A stretch of DNA of 64,000 nucleotides. Origin: JAHJQZ01 sp963675235 (lineage in GTDB: Bacteria > Pseudomonadota > Alphaproteobacteria > Rhizobiales > Devosiaceae). Location of the stretch: the NCBI GenBank assembly GCA_963675235.2, contig CAXXFU010000005.1:1-64000 (forward strand), read 5' to 3'. Within the stretch, counting starts at the first letter, position 1. Every line of letters starts with the position of its first letter. Below the pieces are notes generated by a model. The model had not been told where the DNA came from and made no database searches. It worked only from the letters and a program-made list of their open reading frames with translations. Of this stretch, positions 33,233-41,800 are shown in pieces. The translations under genes were made by a program, and so were the position numbers.

Positions 33233-34103
33233 CGCGCCCCGTTTGCCCATCAGGCGCGTAGCGCACCGCATCGCCCGTTTCCGCGCTGCCGGACTGTGGA
33301 GCGGCGGCGGAAGCGCCGTTTCCCTGTGTCAGGATACCGGTGCAACTCGCCTGCAGGCCGTTGACGGCGGCAAGATTGGACTGATCCAACCCGAGCGGGG
33401 TGACGGTGATGGCGCGATCCTTGTGCAGGACCTCGAAATCGGCTTCGGGATCGAGATCGGTCGGCGGATTGGGAATGGCAATGAAGAACTTGCCTTCATT
33501 GCGGCTCGGATAATAGGCGATCGGCGAACGCTTGAAGCGCTGGTGCGGCACGACGCGGACATCTGTGACGGCTTCGGCCGGTCCGAGCGGGAAATTGACG
33601 TTGAAATAGGTCCCGGCGACGCGCGGCTGCGCGATCAGCATCCGCAGCACGGCGGCGCCATGCTTCACGGCGGCTTGCCAGTCGATTTCGACGCCGTTCT
33701 CGTAATCGACCGCCTGGCTCATGGCGATACCGAGCGCACCCTGCATCGCCCCTTCGCGCGCGGCGGCGATCGTGCCCGAGCAATTGATGATGTCACCGAG
33801 ATTCTGGCCGTTGTTGACCCCCGACAGCACCACCTCCGGCTCGTGATCGGCAAAAAGATGAGTCATCCCGACGACGACGCAATCGGCGGGCGTGCCGTCG
33901 ATGGCATAGACATTGGCGCTTCGGCGTTCGACTTCCAGTTCGGTGCCGAAACTGAACTGGTGACCGACACCGGATTTGTTTCCTGCCGGCGCCACGACAT
34001 GCACGTCGTCGCTGACCGCCTGCGCGATCTGCAATGCCACCGTGAGACCGGGGGCATCGACCCCGTCGTCATTGGTGACCAGAATGCGCGGACCTTTGCT
34101 CAT
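33225..34103 (-). CDS. surE: 5'/3'-nucleotidase SurE
   Basis: The 292-residue protein starts MSKGPRILVTNDDGVDAPGL, with the NDD metal site, followed by VAPAGNKSGVGHQFS and the VLSGVNNGQNLGDIINCSGTIAAAREG segment. It removes phosphate from nucleoside monophosphates. The C-terminal 30 residues are extra and disordered. The ATG overlaps the serS stop by 4 bases (ATGA) and its own stop overlaps pcm. Confidence 0.96.
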   Translation of the reverse strand: MSKGPRILVTNDDGVDAPGLTVALQIAQAVSDDVHVVAPAGNKSGVGHQFSFGTELEVERRSANVYAIDGTPADCVVVGMTHLFADHEPEVVLSGVNNGQNLGDIINCSGTIAAAREGAMQGALGIAMSQAVDYENGVEIDWQAAVKHGAAVLRMLIAQPRVAGTYFNVNFPLGPAEAVTDVRVVPHQRFKRSPIAYYPSRNEGKFFIAIPNPPTDLDPEADFEVLHKDRAITVTPLGLDQSNLAAVNGLQASCTGILTQGNGASAAAPQSGSAETGDAVRYAPDGQTGRDA

Positions 34104-35380
34104 TGCGCCGGACCGATACGGTCGAGGCCGCCGAGATAGGGCTTCAGAACATCGGGGATGCGGAAGCCGCCGTCTTCTTCCTGATGGTTTTCCATCACCG
34201 CGATCAGGCAGCGTCCGACGGCAATGCCAGAGCCGTTGAGCGTGTGCGGGTACTGAACATTGCCCTCGGCGTCGCGATAGCGGGCCGACATGCGCCGTGC
34301 CTGCCAGTCGCCGGCCATGGAGACCGAGGAAATCTCGCGATAGGTGTCCTGACCGGGCAGCCAGACCTCGATGTCGAAGGTGCGCTGCATGGTGGCGCCC
34401 ATATCGCCGGAGCACAGGCGCACGACGCGATACGGCAGCTCGAGACGCTTCAGAACTTCCTCGGCGCACGAGAGCATGCGCTCCTGCTCGTCCTCGGATT
34501 TATCCGGCTCGGTGACGCAGACCATCTCGACCTTGTTGAACTGGTGCTGGCGCAGCATGCCGCGCGTGTCGCGTCCGGCCGAGCCGGCCTCGGCGCGGAA
34601 GCACGGGGTCAGCGCCGTGACCCGCAGCGGCAGGTCTGACACGTCGAGGATCTGCTCGCGCACCAGATTGGTCAGCGGCACTTCCGAGGTCGGGATCAGC
34701 CAGCGGTCGTCAGTGGTCCGGAAGGCATCCTCGGCGAACTTCGGCAACTGCCCGGTGCCATAGAGCACTTCCGGGCGGACCAGCAGCGGCACCTGATGCT
34801 CGGTGAAGCCGTGTTCGGTGGTATGCAGGTCGAGCATGAAGGCGCCGAGCGCCCTTTCGACCCGGGCCAGAAGCCCGCGCAGGACGACGAAACGTGAGCC
34901 GGCAAGGCGGGCGCCGGCCTCGAAATCCATCATGCCGAGTGCTTCGCCGATCTCGTAGTGCTCCCTGGGCGCGAAGTTGAACTTCTTCGGATCACCCCAG
35001 CGGCCGCGCTCCACATTGTCCTCTTCGCTCTCGCCGTCCGGAACGCTCGCATGCAAAAGGTTCGGCAGCGCCTCGAGAAACTCGGTCAGGGCAGCAATGG
35101 CCACCCGCTCGCGCTCCTGCGCGTCGGGCAAGGCCGCCTTGATCTCGGAAACCTCGGTCATCAGCTCGCGGAAAACTGCTTCGTTGCCCGAACCCTTGGC
35201 CTTGCCGATCTGCTTGGAAACGGCATTGCGCCGCTCCTGCATATCGTTGAGCTCGGAGATGGCGGCGCGGCGTTCGTCGTCGAGCGCCAGGGCCTGTTCC
35301 GCCTGGGGACCGAAGCCACGGCGGATCATCGCCGCGTCAAACGTTTCGGCGTTGTCGCGAATCCACTTGATATCGAACAT
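34100..35380 (-). CDS. serS: Seryl-tRNA synthetase
   Basis: The 426-residue protein has the N-terminal helical hairpin (MFDIKWIRDNAETFDAAMIRR then the long coiled coil) and class II motifs. TPCFRAEAGSAGRDTRGMLRQHQF near residue 255 is motif 2, and GSGIAVGRCLIAVMENHQE near the end is motif 3. The region EISSVSMAGDWQARRMSARYR near residue 345 has Val and Met-Ala where E. coli has Cys and Asn-Val, an ordinary variation in this group. It charges tRNA-Ser and selenocysteine tRNA. It lies between tatC and surE. Confidence 0.97.
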   Translation of the reverse strand: MFDIKWIRDNAETFDAAMIRRGFGPQAEQALALDDERRAAISELNDMQERRNAVSKQIGKAKGSGNEAVFRELMTEVSEIKAALPDAQERERVAIAALTEFLEALPNLLHASVPDGESEEDNVERGRWGDPKKFNFAPREHYEIGEALGMMDFEAGARLAGSRFVVLRGLLARVERALGAFMLDLHTTEHGFTEHQVPLLVRPEVLYGTGQLPKFAEDAFRTTDDRWLIPTSEVPLTNLVREQILDVSDLPLRVTALTPCFRAEAGSAGRDTRGMLRQHQFNKVEMVCVTEPDKSEDEQERMLSCAEEVLKRLELPYRVVRLCSGDMGATMQRTFDIEVWLPGQDTYREISSVSMAGDWQARRMSARYRDAEGNVQYPHTLNGSGIAVGRCLIAVMENHQEEDGGFRIPDVLKPYLGGLDRIGPAQ

Positions 35381-35398
35381 TACAGGGCCTGCTGAGAT

Positions 35399-36220
35399 TT
35401 AGGTCGTCGGTTCCGACGGCTCGGGCGCGGCTTGGGGACGTCCCCGCTCGACCCAGCGTACGGAAAGGATCGAAACCTCGTAGAGCAGCAGCAACGGCAG
35501 GGCAAGACCGATCTGGGAAATCGGATCGGGCGGCGTCAGAAATGCCGCAAGCGCCAGGATGGCGACAACGGCATATTTGCGCCAGGCAGCAAGCGATTTT
35601 GCCGTGACCAGTTCCGCCCGCGCCAGCAGCGTCAGCAGCACCGGCAGCTGGAAACAGACGCCGAAGGCCAGCAACAGCGTCATGATCAGGGACAGATATT
35701 CGCTGACCCGCGTCTGCATCTGGATGCTGACGCCGTCTTCCATAACCTGGGTGCCGAGGAAGAACCTGAGAGCCAGCGGCATGACGCCGTAATAAACCAG
35801 CGCGCCGCCGATGAGGAACAGGATCGGTGTGGCGACGAGATAGGGCAGAAAGGCCTTGCGTTCCTTCTTGTACAGTCCCGGCGCCACGAATGCATAGATC
35901 TGATAGGCAATCAGCGGGAAGCTGAGCGCGAAGGCGGCGAACATCGCCACCGACAGCTGGGTGAAGAACTGCTCCTGCGGCGCGGTGAAGATCATTTCGA
36001 CCGTACCGCCGTCTCCGACCGCCTGTTTGAACGGCCCGATCAGGAACAGATAGATGTCCTTGGAGACGAAAAAGCACAGGACAAACAGCACGGCAAAGGC
36101 CAGAAGCGACCAGATCAGGCGCTTGCGCAGCTCGACCAGGTGCTCGAGAAGCGGCGCCTCGGTGCCGGCAAGTTCGTCTTCCTGGTTGGTCTTGTCTTCA
36201 ATCTGCGGCGTGTCGGCCAT
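35399..36220 (-). CDS. tatC: Sec-independent protein translocase TatC
   Basis: The 273-residue protein has six membrane segments, with the N-terminal LLEHLVELRKRLIWSLLAF motif (residues 24-42), the conserved Pro and Glu in the first loop (FFTQLSVAMFAAFALSFPLIAYQIYAFVAPGLYKKERKA), and the later LLLAFGVCFQLPVLLTLLARAELV. TatC is the receptor for twin-arginine signal peptides. The start is 3 bases after the tatB stop. Confidence 0.97.
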   Translation of the reverse strand: MADTPQIEDKTNQEDELAGTEAPLLEHLVELRKRLIWSLLAFAVLFVLCFFVSKDIYLFLIGPFKQAVGDGGTVEMIFTAPQEQFFTQLSVAMFAAFALSFPLIAYQIYAFVAPGLYKKERKAFLPYLVATPILFLIGGALVYYGVMPLALRFFLGTQVMEDGVSIQMQTRVSEYLSLIMTLLLAFGVCFQLPVLLTLLARAELVTAKSLAAWRKYAVVAILALAAFLTPPDPISQIGLALPLLLLYEVSILSVRWVERGRPQAAPEPSEPTT

Positions 36221-36223
36221 GGT

Positions 36224-37240
36224 TTAGGTCTTCTCCGCCTTGGCTGCGGACCGGCGGCGCGCCGGTTTGGCCGGCGCTGCTTCACTCTTGTCGGCTGCAG
36301 GCTTTTTCGCGGATGCCACCGGCTTGGCACGTGCAGACGTCGCAGGCTTGGCCGCGCTCGATTTGGCAGCGGCGCGCGGCTTGGCCGCCGGTTTGCTGGC
36401 GGCAGGTTTGGCGGTTGCTGCGGGCTTGGCAGCGGCTGCAGGTTTGGCTGCACCCTGCTTTGAGGTGCTGGATCCGGCGCTGGCGGACTTGCTGGTGGCC
36501 GATTTGCCAGAGGTGGGCTTGGCCGCTGCCTTGGCCGGTTTGGTCTCCGGCTCTGACGCACCAGAAGCCGTCGCCTTGGCCGATCCCGTGCTCGATGCCG
36601 TTTTGGCCGTTGCTTTCGGTTTCGACGCCGGCTTGGCAGCAGACCGCGAACGCGCCGTCTCCGCCTTTCCGGCAGCAGCGCTCTTGCCTGATTTCGAGGC
36701 TGAACTCTTTGATGTCGCGGATTTGGACGACGATGCTTTCGATCTTGGCTTGGGTGCCGCCTTCGGCTTGGCAGCGTCACCGGCGATGGACTTGCCGGCC
36801 AGTTCCGGCGGCACGTCCGAGGCTTCGAGATCGACCGGAACCCGCGACTTGGCGATGGCGTCAGCCATTTCTGCCCGCGACGCCTCGTGGTCTGTGGATA
36901 TGCCGGCCTGGGTCTTGATCGCCTCGACGACGCTTTCCCCACTTTCGTCCGGTTTCAGGACGCCGCTCGGCGAGGTTCCCGTCGACGATGTCTTGTTGAA
37001 TTCTCGCTGGATATCGGCGCGAGCCGCGCGCAGTGGATCGGTCAACGACTTGCGAACGTCGGTGATCTCGTCCATTGCCGAAATCTTGTTGAATTCGCGT
37101 TGGAAATCGCTGCCCATGCGGCGCACGGTTCCAACAAACCGTCCGAGATGGCGAAGCATCCCCGGCAAGTCTTTCGGACCGACCACGATCAATGCCAACG
37201 CCGCAACGACGAGCATTTCGGTCCAGCCTAGGCCCAGCAT
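36224..37240 (-). CDS. tatB: Sec-independent protein translocase TatB with a long C-terminal tail
   Basis: The N-terminal membrane helix MLGLGWTEMLVVAALALIVV and the amphipathic helix GPKDLPGMLRHLGRFVGTVR are the TatB signature. The protein has 338 residues, about twice the usual length, because of an Ala/Lys/Ser/Pro-rich tail from about residue 160. An internal similarity, SDFQREFNKIS and ADIQREFNKTS, lies near residues 45 and 78. The tail is likely disordered. TatB binds the TatC receptor. It lies between tatA and tatC. Confidence 0.92.
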   Translation of the reverse strand: MLGLGWTEMLVVAALALIVVGPKDLPGMLRHLGRFVGTVRRMGSDFQREFNKISAMDEITDVRKSLTDPLRAARADIQREFNKTSSTGTSPSGVLKPDESGESVVEAIKTQAGISTDHEASRAEMADAIAKSRVPVDLEASDVPPELAGKSIAGDAAKPKAAPKPRSKASSSKSATSKSSASKSGKSAAAGKAETARSRSAAKPASKPKATAKTASSTGSAKATASGASEPETKPAKAAAKPTSGKSATSKSASAGSSTSKQGAAKPAAAAKPAATAKPAASKPAAKPRAAAKSSAAKPATSARAKPVASAKKPAADKSEAAPAKPARRRSAAKAEKT

Positions 37241-37295
37241 AGACGTCCTTCCCCCAGCTACGCGATCAGCTCACGTAACTCGAAACCGCGCCGTC

Positions 37296-37490
37296 TCAGG
37301 CGTCTTTGCTTTTCTCGGTTTCGTTGGCGTCGATCTGCGCCATCGGCTTTTCGTCGTCGTCCTTCATGCCCTTCTGGAAGGCTTTGATGCCGCCAGCGAC
37401 TTCACCCATCATGGAAGAAATCTTGCCGCGTCCGAACAGAAGGATCGCAGCGATTGCGATGATAAGGATACCCCAGGGACCTGGATTCAT
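37296..37490 (-). CDS. tatA: Sec-independent protein translocase TatA
   Basis: The 64-residue protein starts MNPGPWGILIIAIAAILLFG with the membrane helix and has FGRGKISSMMGEVAGGIKAFQKGMKDDD as the amphipathic helix. It is small enough to be missed, but its position as the first gene of tatABC is conserved. The ATG at 37490 was chosen because the upstream codons have no TatA similarity. TatA forms the pore for folded proteins. Confidence 0.95.
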   Translation of the reverse strand: MNPGPWGILIIAIAAILLFGRGKISSMMGEVAGGIKAFQKGMKDDDEKPMAQIDANETEKSKDA

Positions 37491-37663
37491 AATACGTGCT
37501 CCGATTTCCTCGCGCGACGCGCGGTCGCAGGTGTTAAGGGCTACATCTATGGTCATTCTTTGGCGAAGACAAGGACGTCCGCAAGTTTGAACGCGCCGGT
37601 CCAGGCCATTCGGGCACGCGCCTGGCGCTAACGACGCCTGTCCCCAGCCTGTCCGGCACGCAG

Positions 37664-38383
37664 CTAAAGCGGCTGGCCATCGTCGTCCGGGGCAGCAAGT
37701 TCCTCCGGATCGTCATCTCCCATGTCGCCGGGATCGAGCGGATCCTCGTCGGGGTGAAGGTCGCCATCGAAGGGGATGGGGATCTGCATTCTGGGCGGCA
37801 CCTGCTGCGACAGGAAGCCAGCGCCCTTCAGCTCATCAAGTCCGGGCAGGTCGCGCAGCTGTTCGAGGCCGAAATGATCGAGAAATTCCGGCGTCGTGCC
37901 ATAGGTGACCGGACGCCCCGGTGTACGTCGGCGCCCGCGCATGCGGACAAAACCGGCTTCGAGAAGGACGTCGAGTACGCCACGGTTCATGGCAACGCCG
38001 CGGATATCCTCGATCTCGGCCCGGGTCACCGGCTGATGATAGGCGATTATCGCCAGGGATTCGAGGGCGGCGCGGCTCATCGGGCGCTTCTCGGTCTTTT
38101 CGCGCTTGAGGATATAGGCGAGGTCCTCGGCAGTGCGAAAGGCATAGGCGCCGTCGCGGACAACCAGATTGACCCCCCGCCCCTCGTACTCGGACTGCAA
38201 TTCGGCGACGAGATCGGCGACCGGGGCATCGGCATCGAGAAAAGCGGCAATGGTGTCTACCGACAAGGGTTCGGCGGAAGCGAACAGCAGCGCCTCGATC
38301 ACGCGCTTGCGGCGGTGCGCAACCTCGAAATGCTCCTCGGCGTCCGGAGCATCCTCGGCCTGGTTGTCATCGAAATCATCCAC
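37664..38383 (-). CDS. scpB: Segregation and condensation protein B
   Basis: The 239-residue protein has the winged-helix ScpB domain: RRKRVIEALLFASAEPLSVDTIAAFL and AVADLVAELQSEYEGRGVNLV, then ESLAIIAYHQPVTRAEIEDIRGVAMNRGVLDVLLE, the highly conserved IAYxQP(I/V)TR motif. The tail is acidic (EDPLDPGDMGDDDPEEL). It is 9 bases downstream of scpA, with which it forms the Smc-ScpAB condensin. The gap to tatA is about 170 bases. Confidence 0.95.
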   Translation of the reverse strand: MDDFDDNQAEDAPDAEEHFEVAHRRKRVIEALLFASAEPLSVDTIAAFLDADAPVADLVAELQSEYEGRGVNLVVRDGAYAFRTAEDLAYILKREKTEKRPMSRAALESLAIIAYHQPVTRAEIEDIRGVAMNRGVLDVLLEAGFVRMRGRRRTPGRPVTYGTTPEFLDHFGLEQLRDLPGLDELKGAGFLSQQVPPRMQIPIPFDGDLHPDEDPLDPGDMGDDDPEELAAPDDDGQPL

Positions 38384-38392
38384 CTTGGCCGC

Positions 38393-39157
38393 CTATTCCG
38401 CCGCCTGGGCCTGTGGGTCGAAGCGCCGCCTGACGAAAAGCGGCCCGAAGACCGAGGACTGGCGCAATTCGACCTCGCCCTGGCGGACGAGTTCGAGCGA
38501 AGCCGAAAAACTCGAGGCCAGGATCGTCGCCCGCTCTTCGACCGCCAGCATGTCGTCGGCCAGATAGGCCTGCAGCGATACCCATTCGGCGCTGTCCCCG
38601 ATCAGGCGCTGCAGCCGGTCACGGGCATCCTGCAGCGACAGGACGGTGCGGTCATGGGGCGTGTAGTCATTGGGTTCGGAGCGCTCGCGCCCCATGGCAT
38701 AGGCCTTGAGCAGGTCGTAGAGGCTGGCATCCCAGGCGCTTTTCCTGACGATATCAGCCAGCTCCGGCATGCCGCGCGGAAAAACCGAGATGCCGAGGCG
38801 GGGCCGCGCCGTCAGTGCCTTCATGGCCTCGCGGATCGCTTCCAGGCGCTCGAGGCGGTACTGCAGCGCCGCCGCCAGATCCTCACCGCTCGGCTCTTCG
38901 TCGGACGGGCTCTGCGGCACCATCAGCCGGCTCTTGAGATAGGCGAGCCAGGCAGCCATGACGAGGTAATCGGCGGCCACTTCGATGCGGCGACGACGGA
39001 CATCCTCGATGAAGGCGAGATATTGCTCGGCCAGCGCCAGCACCGAAATGGCGCTGAGGTCTACCTTCTGGCGTCGCGCCATGTCGAGCAGGAGATCGAG
39101 CGGGCCTTCATAGCCGTCGACATCGACATACATCACGTCGTCAGTGTCGACTTCCAT
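38393..39157 (-). CDS. scpA: Segregation and condensation protein A
   Basis: The 254-residue protein has the ScpA N-terminal pattern YEGPLDLLLDMARRQKVDLSAISVLALAEQYLAFIE and AADYLVMAAWLAYLKSRLMVP. The acidic Asp-rich N-terminus (MEVDTDDVMYVDVDGYEG) is usual in this group. ScpA is the kleisin that bridges Smc heads. The gene lies between the SPOR protein gene (63 bases) and scpB. In related Hyphomicrobiales a nagZ gene normally precedes scpA; it is absent here. Confidence 0.94.
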   Translation of the reverse strand: MEVDTDDVMYVDVDGYEGPLDLLLDMARRQKVDLSAISVLALAEQYLAFIEDVRRRRIEVAADYLVMAAWLAYLKSRLMVPQSPSDEEPSGEDLAAALQYRLERLEAIREAMKALTARPRLGISVFPRGMPELADIVRKSAWDASLYDLLKAYAMGRERSEPNDYTPHDRTVLSLQDARDRLQRLIGDSAEWVSLQAYLADDMLAVEERATILASSFSASLELVRQGEVELRQSSVFGPLFVRRRFDPQAQAAE

Positions 39158-39220
39158 GGCCTCGTGTTCCCCACCGCGGTGTGAACGGGCACGGCAACCG
39201 CGCCCGGTTACCGAGTCATG

Positions 39221-41719
39221 CTAGTTATTATTGCGCACGAAGCAATCGCCGCCAGCCGACTTCACACTGGAACAAACACCACTGGCATCGGCCAGCGAGT
39301 TGGCCGGGACCAGAACGCGGTAATAGATGCCGCGTTCACCGAGATCGACCTGCCTGACCATCGGCTCGGCGCCGTTGAATAGGCCACGGAACCTCTCGGA
39401 CAGCGCGGCGAGCGTGACATTGGCCGCATCAAGGCTGCGCTGCGAACTCAGCTGCACATAGGCAGGGGCGTCAGGACCGGCCGGACCGGTGGCGACCGGG
39501 GCGGTTGCCGCCGGGGCTGTGGTTGCGACCGTCGCCTGCGGCGTGCTGGCCGGCACGGTCTCGGTGGCGGTTGGAAGCTGCGAAGCCACCTGATTGGCAG
39601 CGCCGGCGATGAGGTCGATGGTGTTGGTCGGGGTGGTGGCTGCCGGCGCGGCCGTGCGGACCTGCGTGCCTGCCGCCGCCGATGCCACCCGGAAGGCCGC
39701 GCTCGGCGAGGCCGCGGGATAGGGCGCGTCCGTGACCAGCTCAGCGTCGGCGGTCGCAGTATCGACGCCGGCAGCGGCATCGCTCTCGGCAACCGAACTC
39801 GATACCAGGCTGGCGAGTGGATCGACCACATCGGTGGCAACCGGCGCTGCCGGCACCGCATCGACCGCCGCCGGAGCGGTAGCGGCAACAGTTGCGGTGG
39901 CGTCGGGCGTTGCCGCGACCTGGAAATCGGTCACCGGCGCGCTATCGCTCAGCGCCGGCACGTCGGGACGTACGACCGGCAGCACTTCGTTGGCCGCCAG
40001 TGTGTCCTCGTTGGAGACAATGGTGCCATCGGGCCGCACGGTGACGGTCCGCACCTTGCGGTTGGCAAGGCTTTCCTCGGCGGCTTCAGGCGTTTCCACC
40101 TGGCGGATGCCGGTCGAGGCATCGTCGGTGCCGGCGACATTGGACGCGGTGTTACCCGCCGAGGCCACATCGGTCGTGGTCGCGGCCGGGGCGGAGGCAA
40201 TTGTGTTGGCGACCCCAGCGCTGTCGGCGCCGGCGGTGGCGGCATCGGCGATGTCCGTGCTCTGGTCGCGCGAAACGATCTGCTCGTCGTCCGGAGCCTC
40301 ACCGTTGCTGCCGTCGATTTCACTGAAAATCGCCGGCTGGCTGGTTTCCGAACTGGTGGTGTTTTGCTCCACCGGCGCCTTGGCATCACCGGTATTGGAG
40401 GCAAGGAAGGGCACCGATCCGTCGGTAATGCCGGTTTCCCCGAACACCCAGTATAGTCCGAGCCCGACTGCAACCAGGATCGTGGCGGCGGCGGCGCCGA
40501 TGACGAGCCGGCCGCTACGCGGCTTTGCCGGCTTGACCTCGTCCCGATCGAGTTCGGGCGCGGCGCCGGTCAATTCGCCGTCGGAATCCATCAGCGGATC
40601 ATGCAGTTCCGGCTGCGGCGGCCGATGGCTGGCGCGCCCGGACGCGGCGGTGGCGGCTGCAATCGCGGCCTCCGCCCGGTGGGCAGCGTCATCGAGGTCG
40701 ACCTGCGGCTCAACAGGCATTTCGGCCTTTGCGGCCTGGGGCTGGTCGTCGCGCGACAGTCGCACGGCATCACCGATCAGGCTCTCGATCTCTTCGAGCG
40801 GGTCGGCCGCGGCGGCGGGGCGCTGGGGCTTGGCCGTTTCGGCACCGAAGATCGGGGTCGAAAACGCATCATCGGTGCCGGTACGCGGTTTTGCCGCCTG
40901 ACGCGCCGTGCTTTCAGCGCTCATCGAACGCAGAAGCGACAGTACGTCGGGATCGACGGGAGCACCAGGCTGACCGGCCGATGTCGGCTTGACCGGCGTT
41001 GAAACCGGCGCAGGCGCCGGTTCAGCGGCCTCTGGCGCCGGCGTGGGTTCACCGGCGGCCGATGCGGCGGGCGCGGGGCGTGTCGCCGGCGTCGGATCGG
41101 GGAAGACGTGACGCGGCATGGCGGAATACTGGGACTTGCGCGCTTCCTCGCGTTCCTGCTGGGCAATCAGCTCGGCGATCGGATCATCTGCCGCGGCGGC
41201 AGGCTGTGCTTCGGGTTCTGGAGCGGTTTCTGCGCTTTTCTGCCCGGTTTCTGCACGGGAGAACGTGCTGGCGTTTTCGCTCCCGACTCTGGAGGCAGAT
41301 TCCGATGCGCCAAAGGCGGGCGCCTCCGGCGTCGCCTCGCGTCCAGGGCCTGCAGCGACAGCAGAGCTGGTTTCGGGAGCAGGATCGGAAGCCGGCGTGA
41401 ACGGATTGGCAAAAGCCGGCTCAGACGATGTCGAAGGCGGTTCCGGTGCATCATTGTTGGCCGGAGCCGGGGTGTCCTCGCTCCGTCCCCAGGCGGACCC
41501 GACTGCCGGCGCCGGATCGGCTTGCGCTGCCGGACGAGCGGACGGAATTCTCACAACCGTTGCGCTGTCGGCATCCTTGTCCTCGGCAGGCGTCGGCGAC
41601 GCTGCAGCCGGTTTGCTCCCCTGCGCCTCCTCGGCCATCAGGCGGGCAAGTTCAGCGATAAGGTCGTCGGACGAAGACTGTTGCTCGTTGTTGTTCGGCA
41701 TCTGTCGCGATCGGTCCAT
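39221..41719 (-). CDS. SPOR domain membrane protein, long disordered
   Basis: The 832-residue protein has a single membrane helix, RLVIGAAAATILVAVGLGLY (about residues 403-425), an N-terminal cytoplasmic region of about 400 residues rich in Ala/Pro/Ser/Asp, a second low-complexity region of about 330 residues outside the membrane, and a C-terminal SPOR domain (about residues 755-830: AYVQLSSQRSLDAANVTLAALSERF). SPOR domains bind denuded glycan at division sites. Low complexity accounts for its size; few residues are conserved outside the SPOR domain. The start is the ATG at 41719 with GGGAG 8 bases upstream. argS is upstream, and scpA downstream. Confidence 0.85.
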   Translation of the reverse strand: MDRSRQMPNNNEQQSSSDDLIAELARLMAEEAQGSKPAAASPTPAEDKDADSATVVRIPSARPAAQADPAPAVGSAWGRSEDTPAPANNDAPEPPSTSSEPAFANPFTPASDPAPETSSAVAAGPGREATPEAPAFGASESASRVGSENASTFSRAETGQKSAETAPEPEAQPAAAADDPIAELIAQQEREEARKSQYSAMPRHVFPDPTPATRPAPAASAAGEPTPAPEAAEPAPAPVSTPVKPTSAGQPGAPVDPDVLSLLRSMSAESTARQAAKPRTGTDDAFSTPIFGAETAKPQRPAAAADPLEEIESLIGDAVRLSRDDQPQAAKAEMPVEPQVDLDDAAHRAEAAIAAATAASGRASHRPPQPELHDPLMDSDGELTGAAPELDRDEVKPAKPRSGRLVIGAAAATILVAVGLGLYWVFGETGITDGSVPFLASNTGDAKAPVEQNTTSSETSQPAIFSEIDGSNGEAPDDEQIVSRDQSTDIADAATAGADSAGVANTIASAPAATTTDVASAGNTASNVAGTDDASTGIRQVETPEAAEESLANRKVRTVTVRPDGTIVSNEDTLAANEVLPVVRPDVPALSDSAPVTDFQVAATPDATATVAATAPAAVDAVPAAPVATDVVDPLASLVSSSVAESDAAAGVDTATADAELVTDAPYPAASPSAAFRVASAAAGTQVRTAAPAATTPTNTIDLIAGAANQVASQLPTATETVPASTPQATVATTAPAATAPVATGPAGPDAPAYVQLSSQRSLDAANVTLAALSERFRGLFNGAEPMVRQVDLGERGIYYRVLVPANSLADASGVCSSVKSAGGDCFVRNNN

Positions 41720-41800
41720 TAATCAGGCTCCCGGTACGCTGTCGGAACCGCTTGACCGGTTTGACTTCAGGCGTCTTGCTTGCATGTCAATGCGCCTGAA

